Assembly: GCA_001799475.1 (NCBI GenBank)
Contig: MGTN01000085.1
Span: forward strand, 1 to 6,422
DNA from: Desulfovibrionales bacterium GWA2_65_9
Lineage (GTDB): Bacteria > Desulfobacterota > Desulfovibrionia > Desulfovibrionales > Desulfovibrionaceae
DNA: 6,422 nucleotides
Direction of reading: 5' to 3'
Shown here: piece by piece, positions 1-5,711 of the stretch
Position numbering within the stretch: position 1 is the first letter of the stretch
Layout: every line of letters begins with the position of its first letter
The notes under the pieces: model-generated
The model's input: only the letters and a program-made list of their open reading frames with translations
Told to the model about the DNA's origin: nothing
Database searches by the model: none
Translations under genes and position numbers: made by a program

Positions 1-78
1 ATCCGCACCGCTGACCGTGCCGCAGTGGAGGCCTTCTTCGGCCCGTCCACCCCACCCCAGGGCCTGGCCTACCTGTAG
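1..78 (+). CDS. 3' end of a gene of unknown function (partial)
   Basis: Frame 1 is open from the window edge and ends in TAG at 76-78, giving a 25-residue C-terminus that finishes FFGPSTPPQGLAYL. The terminator-like hairpin begins about 20 bases after the stop, which supports this being a true gene end. The fragment is too short to assign a family or function. It converges on the minus-strand gcv operon and so is not part of it. Confidence 0.6.
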   Translation: MRTADRAAVEAFFGPSTPPQGLAYL

Positions 79-99
79 TTTCGGCTCAATGTGCGCCGC

Positions 100-141
100 A
101 AAAAAGGGCGATCCACCAAACGTATGGTGGGTCGCCCTTTT
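100..141. terminator. Convergent (bidirectional) rho-independent terminator
   Basis: Arms 102-118 and 125-141 form a 17-position stem with a 6-base loop (AACGTA). Every position is Watson-Crick except 112/131, which is T-G in the + strand RNA (a wobble) and A-C in the minus strand RNA (a mismatch). Each arm carries a terminal A4/T4. On the minus strand the T run extends to six (positions 105-100), so the element is a better terminator for the leftward operon than for the + strand gene ending at 78. It lies between two convergent gene ends (78 and 178), where a shared terminator is expected. Confidence 0.88.
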
Positions 142-177
142 GCGTGCGCGAGGGAGCGGGGCAAGTCGTCGTGATGG

Positions 178-840
178 CTAGTCGTCGCTGGCGTTGGGGC
201 ACTTGGGTCGCAGCATGCAGATGCCGCAGCCGTCGCTGTAGGGCATGCGCGTGAACACCGCGAACTGGCGGTTCACCGTGCCTTCCTTGTTCCAGACGAG
301 CCCCAGCTTCTCAAAGGCCTTCAAAATGCCGGCGGTGGGCTTGGGCAGGGGCGCGCAGCCCTTGTCGGCCAGCTCGGGCACCACGTTTTGGGCGGCGCTC
401 ATGACCATGTGAATGGCCAGGTTGTGGAAGGACATGCCTGCACTCGGCGAGTCCTGCCAGACGCCTTCGATCTCGTCCTCAACGGGCTCCTCCAGCCAGA
501 TGAGGAGGTGCCCGCCATCGCCCGGCGCTGCCGGGTCGGTGATCTTGTAAGCGCGCAGGTACTTCTCGGCCCAGCCGTCGAAGCGCGGCTCCAGCTCTTC
601 CAGCAGGTCGTGCTCGATGCGCGTCTCGCCGGACAGCTCACAGTAGGTGAACAGGTCGAATTCCGGGTGGGCGTCGATGGCCTCCACCTGGATGGGGCCT
701 GCGGGCTTCTTGGCAGTCGGCTTCGCCGCTTTATTGGGGGCAACGGGCTTCTTTGCCGCAGCGGTTTTTTGGGCCGCAGGATTCTTCACAGCAGTCTTGG
801 CAGCGGGCTTCTTCACTGCGGGTTTCTTTGTCGTGGGCAT
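178..840 (-). CDS. Conserved-looking protein of unknown function: Lys/Ala/Pro-rich tail plus C-terminal CX2CX5C cluster
   Basis: This is a 220-residue protein I do not recognise. Residues 1-48 are almost only Lys, Ala, Pro, Thr and Val, with about 13 lysines and no acidic residue. The KKPA/AKKP words are repeated, as in bacterial histone-H1-like tails. From about residue 50 the composition changes abruptly to a normal, rather acidic globular domain with many aromatics (FDLFTYC, HLLIWLEEP, SFHNLAIHM). Five Cys are present: C67, C162 and a C-terminal cluster C205-X2-C208-X5-C214, which could bind a metal or iron-sulfur cluster. There is no signal peptide or membrane segment. The ATG at 840 was chosen because AGAGAGGA lies 7 bases before it and because the longer in-frame opening to 1053 runs inside the lpd gene. 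It begins 20 bases after the lpd stop and is the last gene before the terminator, so it is probably co-transcribed with the glycine cleavage genes. Its role is unknown; nucleic-acid or polyanion binding by the tail is only inference. Confidence 0.85.
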   Translation of the reverse strand: MPTTKKPAVKKPAAKTAVKNPAAQKTAAAKKPVAPNKAAKPTAKKPAGPIQVEAIDAHPEFDLFTYCELSGETRIEHDLLEELEPRFDGWAEKYLRAYKITDPAAPGDGGHLLIWLEEPVEDEIEGVWQDSPSAGMSFHNLAIHMVMSAAQNVVPELADKGCAPLPKPTAGILKAFEKLGLVWNKEGTVNRQFAVFTRMPYSDGCGICMLRPKCPNASDD

Positions 841-847
841 GCGGAGT

Positions 848-855
848 TCCTCTCT
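848..855 (-). promoter_or_regulatory. Ribosome binding site fixing the start of the Lys-rich protein
   Basis: On the minus strand AGAGAGGA ends 7 bases before the ATG at 840. It sits inside the 20-base gap after the lpd stop codon (863-861). It supports a start at 840 over the longer in-frame opening to 1053, which would overlap the conserved C-terminus of lpd. Confidence 0.75.
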
Positions 856-860
856 TGGCC

Positions 861-2228
861 TTATGCGGCCTCTTTGTCGGCCAAAAGCGCGGCCTTGAGC
901 GATTCGTCCAGGGTCGGATGGGGGAACATGAAGGTTTCGGCGTCCTCGCGGGTCCAGCCAAGCTTGATGATCAGCGTGGCGAAGCAGGCCAGGCGCGACA
1001 CGCCCGCGCCCACCGCCGTGATGCCCGCGATCTTGCCGTCGCGCCAGACGCATTTGACAAAGCCCGCCGTGGCGGCGTGGGCCTGGGCCATGGGGTTGGC
1101 GATGAGTTGCGCGCGGGAGACGAGCACGGACGAGCCCAGGGCCTTGGCCTCCTCGGCCATGATTCCTGCGCGGAAGACCTCGGGCGCGCCGTAAAGGATG
1201 CTCGGCACCGGGCCGGACTCGTAGGGCTCGCTGGTGCGTCCCAGCAGCCGTTCCACGACATAATGGGCCTGGTGGCTGGCGGCGTGCGCGAGCAGCATGC
1301 GCCCGTTGACGTCGCCCACGGCAAAGACGTTCGGCGCGGCCAAAAGCTGCGCGGCGGTCTTGATGTAGCCAGCGCCGGTCAAGGTAACGCCCAGGGCGTC
1401 GAGCCCCAGGTCTGCGGTGTTGGGCCTGCGGCCCACGGCGATGAGCGCGCAGTCCGCGCTGAGTTCCTCGCCGCCGTCAAGTACAAGCACCGCGTTGTCG
1501 CCGCGCGTCTTGACCGAGGCCACCTTGACCCCCAGACGCAGATCCCAGCCCTGGCGCTTGAACACGGCCTCCAGCGTCTTGCTGACCTCCGGGTCCTCGG
1601 CCCCGGCCAGGCGCGGCAAGGCGTCCACCAGGGTGATCTTGGCCCCCATGCGCTGCGCGGCCTGGGCCATCTCCAGCCCGATGAAGCCGCCGCCCACCAC
1701 GATGAGGCTTTGCGGCATCTCGGGCAAGGCCAGCAGGCCAGTGGAGTCGAGCACGCGCACACCGTCTGGGGTCAGACCCGGGAAGCTGCCGGGCCGTGAG
1801 CCCGTGGCCACCAGCAGGTTGCGGTAGCTGAGGGCCTTGGGGCCGTCCGATGTTGCGACCTCCAGGCTGCCGGCACCAACGATGCGCCCCAGGCCGGGCA
1901 CGAGGTCTACGCCGAGCTGCGCCAGCCGCTGCTGCATGGCCTTGCGCGTGGCTGCGATGTACTTGTCCTTGCGCGCTTGCAGGGCCGCGAGGTCGATGTG
2001 GACGCTGCCCGTGGCCACGCGCATCTTGGCCTGCGCGGCCAAGGCTTCCACGGGCTCCGTCGCCCCGAGCCAGAGCTTGGTCGGGATGCAGCCCCGGTTC
2101 AGGCAGGTGCCGCCGAGTTCGGCGGCCTCCACCAGCGCGGTCTTGAGCCCCGAGCCTGCGGCCTCGACCGCGGCATCGAAGCCGCCAGGACCGCCGCCCA
2201 GGATCACCAGATCATATGTCGTTGCCAT
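861..2228 (-). CDS. lpdA: Dihydrolipoamide dehydrogenase (glycine cleavage L-protein)
   Basis: This cytoplasmic FAD flavoenzyme (455 residues, normal for the family) re-oxidises the dihydrolipoyl arm of GcvH with NAD+. Visible motifs are the FAD dinucleotide fold GGGPGG (11-16), the redox disulfide GGTCLNRGCIPTK with C42 and C47, ATGSRP (141-146), the NAD fold VVGGGFIGLE (177-186), AVGRRPN (264-270), the second FAD motif FAVGDVNG (302-309), and the C-terminal HPTLDE with the expected catalytic base H437 and its partner E442. The start at 2228 places the FAD fold at the N-terminus as usual; the ribosome site is only fair (AGGGG, 3 bases before ATG). It follows gcvPB by 43 bases. The dimerisation domain is divergent: the usual VGxTE segment reads AGIMAEE, and the first His of HxHPT is F435. 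Linkage to gcvH and gcvPAB makes a dedicated L-protein much more likely than a paralogous flavin disulfide reductase. Confidence 0.95.
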   Translation of the reverse strand: MATTYDLVILGGGPGGFDAAVEAAGSGLKTALVEAAELGGTCLNRGCIPTKLWLGATEPVEALAAQAKMRVATGSVHIDLAALQARKDKYIAATRKAMQQRLAQLGVDLVPGLGRIVGAGSLEVATSDGPKALSYRNLLVATGSRPGSFPGLTPDGVRVLDSTGLLALPEMPQSLIVVGGGFIGLEMAQAAQRMGAKITLVDALPRLAGAEDPEVSKTLEAVFKRQGWDLRLGVKVASVKTRGDNAVLVLDGGEELSADCALIAVGRRPNTADLGLDALGVTLTGAGYIKTAAQLLAAPNVFAVGDVNGRMLLAHAASHQAHYVVERLLGRTSEPYESGPVPSILYGAPEVFRAGIMAEEAKALGSSVLVSRAQLIANPMAQAHAATAGFVKCVWRDGKIAGITAVGAGVSRLACFATLIIKLGWTREDAETFMFPHPTLDESLKAALLADKEAA

Positions 2229-2238
2229 ATACCCCTAC

Positions 2239-2258
2239 AGCCGCCGTTACCGGCCGCT
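2239..2258 (-). other. Small stem-loop in the gcvPB-lpd gap
   Basis: The sequence AGC-C-GCCG-TTAC-CGGC-C-GCT (+ strand) folds as a 4-base stem, one symmetric mismatch and a 3-base stem. On the transcribed strand the loop is GTAA, a GNRA-type tetraloop. It sits directly before the weak lpd ribosome binding site. It could act in processing or translation of lpd, or it may be chance in GC-rich DNA. There is no T run, so it is not a terminator. Confidence 0.3.
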
Positions 2259-2271
2259 TTACAGATCGCCC

Positions 2272-3717
2272 TTACAGGTCATCCGTCAGTTCCATGTTGC
2301 GGGCGGCGCGGGTCTCGTCCAGGCGCGTCACCGGCAGGGTGGTGGGCGCGTTGTGGGCCAGCTCCGGGTTGGCCTTGGCCTCGGCCAGGAGCGCGATCAG
2401 GTCGTCGGCGAACTGGTCCAGCGTGTCCAGGCTCTCGGTCTCGGTGGGCTCGAACATGAGCGCCTCTTTCACGATGAGCGGGAAGTAGATGGTCGGGGCA
2501 TGGTAGCCTTTGTCCAGCAGCATCTTGGCGATGTCCAGGGCGCGCACGTGGCATCCGGACAGATTGCAGGCGCTGGCCACGAACTCGTGCATGCAGATGC
2601 GGTCAAAGGGCACGTCCAGCACCTTGTCCAGGCGCTTGCGCAGGTAGTTTGCGGCCAGCACGGCGTTCTCGGTGGCGCGGGTCAGCCCCTTGCCGCCCAG
2701 GCGCAGGATGTAGGCGTAGGCCTTCAGCACCACGCCGAAGTTGCCGTAGAACGGGGCCACGTAGCCGATGGACTTGGGGAAGGCGTAGTTCAGGTAGAAC
2801 TGGCCGTCCTCCAGCTTCTCCACGCGGGAGACGGGCAGATACGGCACCAGCCGTTCGCTCACGCCCACCGGGCCGGAACCCGGACCGCCGCCGCCGTGGG
2901 GCGTGGCAAAGGTCTTGTGCAGATTCAGGTGCACCACGTCGAAGCCCGCGTCGCCCACGCGCATCTTGCCCATGATGGCGTTCAGGTTCGCGCCGTCGTA
3001 GTAGAGCAGGGCGTCCACGCTGCGCAGCATCTCGACGATTCTGGGCAGGTTCTTCTCGAACAGGCCCAGCGTGTTCGGGCAGGTCATCATCATGCCGGCC
3101 ACGGAATCGTCGAGCACCTTGGCCAGTTCGTCCGGGTCCACGATGCCGTCCTTGGAGGGCAGGTTGACCACCTCGAAGCCCGCGATGGCGGCGCTGGCGG
3201 GGTTGGTGCCGTGGGCCGAGTCCGGGCAGATGATTTTCGTTTTCTTATTGCCTTTGTCTTTGTGGTAGGCCGCGATGATCATGGTGCCGGTAAGCTCGCC
3301 GTGCGCGCCCGCCATGGGGTGCAGGGTGAAGGCCTTCATGCCGCAGATCTCGCACAGCAGCTGCTCGGTCTCGTACATGACCTCAAGCGCCCCCTGGCAC
3401 AGGCGGCCCGCGCCCTTCAGCTGCGGCAGCACCGGGTGCAGCCGCGTGAAGCCGGGCAGGGCGGCCACGTTCTCGGTGAACTTGGGGTTGTACTTCATGG
3501 TGCAGGAGCCGAGCGGATAGAAGTTGCCGTCCACCCCGTAGTTGCGCCGGGAGAGCTGGGTGAAGTGGCGCACCACGTCCAGCTCCGAGAGCGAGGGCAG
3601 ACCGGCAGGCTTCTGGCGCAGCAGGCCCTGGGGCAGAAGTTCGCTCGCGGACTTTTCGGCCTTGGCGGGCCAGACGCCCTCGCGGCCGGGATCGGATTTC
3701 TTGAAGACCGTGTTCAT
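2272..3717 (-). CDS. gcvPB: Glycine dehydrogenase (decarboxylating) subunit 2, P-protein beta subunit
   Basis: This is the PLP-bearing subunit of the two-subunit glycine decarboxylase. With GcvPA it decarboxylates glycine and passes the aminomethyl group to lipoyl-GcvH. The start used here gives 481 residues beginning MNTVFKKSDPGREGVWPA, the usual family N-terminus. Conserved blocks include NYGVDGNFYPLGSCTMKYNP, DSAHGTNPASA, GANLNAIMG, and the cofactor segment HLNLHKTFATPHGGGGPG, whose Lys (K268 here) forms the PLP Schiff base. EPTETES follows near the C-terminus. An earlier in-frame ATG at 3732 would add five residues and overlap the gcvPA stop as ATGA. I prefer 3717 because GAAGGA lies 7 bases upstream, though the 3732 ATG also has GAGG at a workable distance. 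Either way the gene is tightly coupled to gcvPA. Confidence 0.97.
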   Translation of the reverse strand: MNTVFKKSDPGREGVWPAKAEKSASELLPQGLLRQKPAGLPSLSELDVVRHFTQLSRRNYGVDGNFYPLGSCTMKYNPKFTENVAALPGFTRLHPVLPQLKGAGRLCQGALEVMYETEQLLCEICGMKAFTLHPMAGAHGELTGTMIIAAYHKDKGNKKTKIICPDSAHGTNPASAAIAGFEVVNLPSKDGIVDPDELAKVLDDSVAGMMMTCPNTLGLFEKNLPRIVEMLRSVDALLYYDGANLNAIMGKMRVGDAGFDVVHLNLHKTFATPHGGGGPGSGPVGVSERLVPYLPVSRVEKLEDGQFYLNYAFPKSIGYVAPFYGNFGVVLKAYAYILRLGGKGLTRATENAVLAANYLRKRLDKVLDVPFDRICMHEFVASACNLSGCHVRALDIAKMLLDKGYHAPTIYFPLIVKEALMFEPTETESLDTLDQFADDLIALLAEAKANPELAHNAPTTLPVTRLDETRAARNMELTDDL

Positions 3718-3724
3718 ATGAGCG

Positions 3725-3730
3725 TCCTTC
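3725..3730 (-). promoter_or_regulatory. Ribosome binding site favouring the 3717 start of gcvPB
   Basis: GAAGGA on the minus strand ends 7 bases before the ATG at 3717 and overlaps the TGA stop of gcvPA (3731-3729). Ribosomes finishing gcvPA would therefore sit on this site, which suggests translational coupling of the two P-protein subunits. A competing GAGGT (3745-3741) serves the ATG at 3732. Confidence 0.6.
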
Positions 3731-5078
3731 ATACGAGAATACCTCGCAGCATCTCGGCCAGGATGCCGATCTGCTCCTTGGAAGTCTTTTCGGTGCAGGC
3801 CACCAGCAGCGCGTTCTCCAAGCCCGGATAGTAGCGTCCCAGCGGGAAGCCGGGAACAAAGCCGCGCGCGGTCAGCTTGTCGATCACCTGATAGGCGTTG
3901 ACCGGCAGGGTCACGGCGAACTCGTTGCCAAAGGGGACGCCCCCATTCGCTGGGTCGGAGAGCAGCGACACGCCCGGAATGGCCGTGAGCCGTTCGGCCG
4001 CGTAGTGCGCGCGCTCGATTGAGATCTCGGCGGTGCGGCTCAAGCCTTCTTCACCCAGCAGGCACAGGTGCATGAGCGAACGCAGGGCGCACAGGGCCTG
4101 GTTGGAGCAGATGTTGGAGGTCGCCTTCTGGCGGCGGATGTGCTGCTCGCGGGCCTGCAGGGTGAGCACGTAGCCCGTGCGGCCCTGCGTATCCACCGTG
4201 CGGCCGACCATGCGGCCGGGCATTTGGCGGACCATGCCCTTGGTGCAGGTCATGATCCCTAAGTACGGGCCGCCGAAGGAGAGCGGCAGGCCCAGGCTCT
4301 GGCCCTCGGCCACGGCCACGTCCGCGCCCATTTCGCCGGGCGATTTCAGCACCGATTGGAGCACTGGGTAGACCGAGATCACGGACACGACGCCCTTGGC
4401 CTTGGCTGCGGCGAAGAGCGCGCTGAAGTCGTTCAGGCTGCCGAAGAAGTTCGGGTTCTGCACCAGCACGGCGGCGGTGTTCTCGTCCAGGGCGCTGGTC
4501 AGCGCGGCCAGGTCGCAGTTGCCGTCCTTGTGGGCGATGGTCACCAAGTCCAGGTTCAGGTTCGAGGTGTAGGAGGCCAGCATGACCCGGTAGATGGGAT
4601 TGAGCGCTTCGCAGACCACGAGCTTGCGGCGGTCGGTGTGGCGCACGGCCATCATGGCCGACTCGAAGAGCGCGCTGCCGCCGTCGTAGACCGAGGCGTT
4701 GGCGAAGGTCAGGCCGGTCAGGCGCGTCACTGCGGTCTGGTACTCGAAGATGGCCTGCAGCGTGCCCTGGGAGGCCTCGGGCTGGTACGGCGTGTAGGCC
4801 GTGTAGAACTCGCTGCGCATGCTTAGTGCGTCCACGGCGGCCGGGATGTGGTGGTCGTAGAACCCGGCGCCCAGGAAGCTGACGTGGTTCACCGCGTTCT
4901 TGCGGGCCAGGTCTTCCAGCTGGGCCAGCACGGCCATCTCGCTCTTGCCTTCGGGCAGGTCGAAGCTCTTGGGGCGCATGGCCGGCGTGATCTCGGCGAA
5001 GAGCGCCTCCACCGAGGGCGCGCCAATGACGCCGAGCATCCGCCGGATGTCCTCCGGGGTATGCGGAACGTAGGGCAT
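3729..5078 (-). CDS. gcvPA: Glycine dehydrogenase (decarboxylating) subunit 1, P-protein alpha subunit
   Basis: This is a cytoplasmic partner of GcvPB, corresponding to the N-terminal half of the single-chain P-protein; 449 residues is the usual length. Family blocks are seen in order: FLGAGFYDHHIPAAVDAL (68-85), SEFYTAYTPYQPEASQGTLQ (89-108), the glycine-rich GQSLGLPLSFGGPYLG (259-274), GRTVDTQGRTGY (292-303), and AREQHIRRQKATSNICSNQ (309-327). As expected for this subunit it has no HKT PLP-lysine motif. The start at 5078 is supported by AAGGAG six bases upstream and by the family-typical opening MPYVPHTPEDIRRML. It lies 36 bases after gcvH and its stop overlaps the start region of gcvPB, so the subunits should be made in equal amounts. 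Confidence 0.97.
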   Translation of the reverse strand: MPYVPHTPEDIRRMLGVIGAPSVEALFAEITPAMRPKSFDLPEGKSEMAVLAQLEDLARKNAVNHVSFLGAGFYDHHIPAAVDALSMRSEFYTAYTPYQPEASQGTLQAIFEYQTAVTRLTGLTFANASVYDGGSALFESAMMAVRHTDRRKLVVCEALNPIYRVMLASYTSNLNLDLVTIAHKDGNCDLAALTSALDENTAAVLVQNPNFFGSLNDFSALFAAAKAKGVVSVISVYPVLQSVLKSPGEMGADVAVAEGQSLGLPLSFGGPYLGIMTCTKGMVRQMPGRMVGRTVDTQGRTGYVLTLQAREQHIRRQKATSNICSNQALCALRSLMHLCLLGEEGLSRTAEISIERAHYAAERLTAIPGVSLLSDPANGGVPFGNEFAVTLPVNAYQVIDKLTARGFVPGFPLGRYYPGLENALLVACTEKTSKEQIGILAEMLRGILV

Positions 5079-5114
5079 GTGAGTCTCCTTGCGGAATGTG
5101 GGGCCGAACAGGGA

Positions 5115-5504
5115 CTAGTGGGCTTCCTCGGCGCAGACCTGCGCGTAGGCGGCCGCGTCCAGCAGGGCGCCCAACTCGGTCGGCGGCCCGGTGAGCTTCA
5201 CCTTGATCATCCAGCCGGCGCCGTAGGGCTCCTGGTTGATGGCCTCGGGCGCGTTCTCCAGGGCGGCGTTAATCTCGGTCACGGTGCCTGTGACAGGCGA
5301 GTAAAGTTCGCTGGCGGCCTTGACCGACTCCACCGAGCCCATCTCGGCTCCACTGGTGACGGTTGCGCCGACCTTGGGCAGGTCAACGTAGGTCAGGTCG
5401 CCCAGTTGTTCCTGGGCGAAGTGGGTGATGCCGACGAGAGCGCTGTCGCCTTCGATCTTGGCCCACTCGTGGCTCTTGGCGTATTTGAGGTCGCTGGGAA
5501 TCAT
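5115..5504 (-). CDS. gcvH: Glycine cleavage system H protein (lipoyl carrier)
   Basis: This small soluble carrier shuttles the aminomethyl intermediate between P, T and L proteins on a lipoylated lysine. At 129 residues it has normal length. Visible features are the N-terminal YAKSHEWAKIEGD, the GITHFAQEQLGDLTYVDLP block (25-43), and the lipoylation segment MGSVESVKAASELYSPVTG, in which K62 is the predicted lipoyl-lysine. INAALENAPEAIN and the GWMIKVKL strand follow. The start at 5504 has a strong AAGGAGG nine bases upstream. It is the first gene of the operon; the promoter and leader region lies immediately upstream (5505-5711). Lipoate must be supplied by genes outside the window. Confidence 0.98.
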   Translation of the reverse strand: MIPSDLKYAKSHEWAKIEGDSALVGITHFAQEQLGDLTYVDLPKVGATVTSGAEMGSVESVKAASELYSPVTGTVTEINAALENAPEAINQEPYGAGWMIKVKLTGPPTELGALLDAAAYAQVCAEEAH

Positions 5505-5538
5505 ACGGGGGTTCCTCCTTGCGGGAAGGTTTTATATT

Positions 5539-5567
5539 TCAGGGTGAGGGTTGATAGCATCCCCTGA
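5539..5567 (-). other. Possible hairpin in the gcvH leader
   Basis: TCAGGG at 5539-5544 and CCCTGA at 5562-5567 are perfect inverted 6-mers separated by 17 bases. In the gcvH transcript this would form a hairpin about 35 bases before the start codon. Its CAGGG/CCCTG arms can also pair with the arms of the inverted repeat at 5580-5597, so the two structures could be alternatives if transcription enters from upstream. I see no known riboswitch consensus on this strand. Confidence 0.35.
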
Positions 5568-5575
5568 CAAGAATG

Positions 5576-5597
5576 AAAACCCTGTTTTGCAACAGGG
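5576..5597 (-). terminator. Inverted repeat with short T run: candidate terminator of the upstream gene
   Basis: On the minus strand CCCTGTT-GCAA-AACAGGG is a perfect 7-base stem with a GCAA (GNRA) loop, followed by TTTTCATTCTT. It lies about 115 bases after the stop of the upstream minus-strand gene (5712) and about 70 bases before gcvH. The T run is short, so termination may be weak or regulated. The same bases contain the -12 part of a sigma-54 promoter candidate, so the repeat may instead be incidental to that promoter or double as part of it. Confidence 0.45.
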
Positions 5598-5604
5598 GTG
5601 CCGA
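5588..5604 (-). promoter_or_regulatory. Candidate sigma-54 (RpoN) -24/-12 promoter for the gcv operon
   Basis: The minus strand reads TCGGCAC-CCCTG-TTGCA. Compared with the sigma-54 consensus YTGGCACG-N4-TTGCW, only two fixed positions differ (T to C before GG, and G to C after GGCAC). The diagnostic GG (5602-5601) and GC (5590-5589) are exactly ten bases apart. Transcription would start near 5577, giving a leader of roughly 73 bases before gcvH. Such a promoter needs an enhancer-binding activator. The region upstream has small repeats (CATG at 5627-5630 and 5635-5638, TTGCA twice at 5612-5621) but no clear activator palindrome. The call rests on motif match and position only. Confidence 0.55.
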
Positions 5605-5711
5605 GCATAAATTGCATTGCACGACACATGGTTACATGCTTGCTCCGGCCGCGCGCCGAAGGAAATTCGTCGCTTTGGCAGCCGGAAAACCGGACCTGGG
5701 CCGGGCGGTTC

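Noticed and set aside
178..1053. Longer 291-residue version of the Lys-rich protein starting at 1053
   Set aside because: The extra N-terminal part lies inside the conserved lpd C-terminus in another frame, whereas the ATG at 840 has a good ribosome site.
388..1194. + strand open frame of 268 codons opposite the Lys-rich protein and lpd C-terminus
   Set aside because: Composition and lack of motifs fit an antisense shadow; the minus-strand genes have ribosome sites and family motifs.
2239..2258. Stem-loop before lpd read as an internal terminator
   Set aside because: No T run follows it and lpd immediately downstream needs the transcript, so it is kept only as a possible local RNA structure.
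1837..3831. Long open frame on the + strand (664 codons) antisense to gcvPB and the start of lpd
   Set aside because: It is His/Gly/Val/Gln-rich with no recognisable domain and lies opposite clearly conserved gcvPB and lpd. Long shadow frames are common opposite GC-rich genes.
5551..5582. Sigma-70-like promoter (TTTTCA, 17 bases, TGCTATCAA) upstream of gcvH
   Set aside because: Only 4 of 6 bases match in each element, with an extended TG. It is weaker than the -24/-12 candidate, though it remains a fallback if the mapped start is near 5545.
5652..5668. GCGCCGAAGGA-like string resembling part of the glycine riboswitch core
   Set aside because: It is on the + strand, away from gcvH; the other conserved riboswitch blocks are absent and no + strand gene follows.
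5682..5697. CCGGAAAACCGG small palindrome after the CsoSCA-like stop
   Set aside because: The stem is only 4 bases with no T run; too weak to call a terminator.
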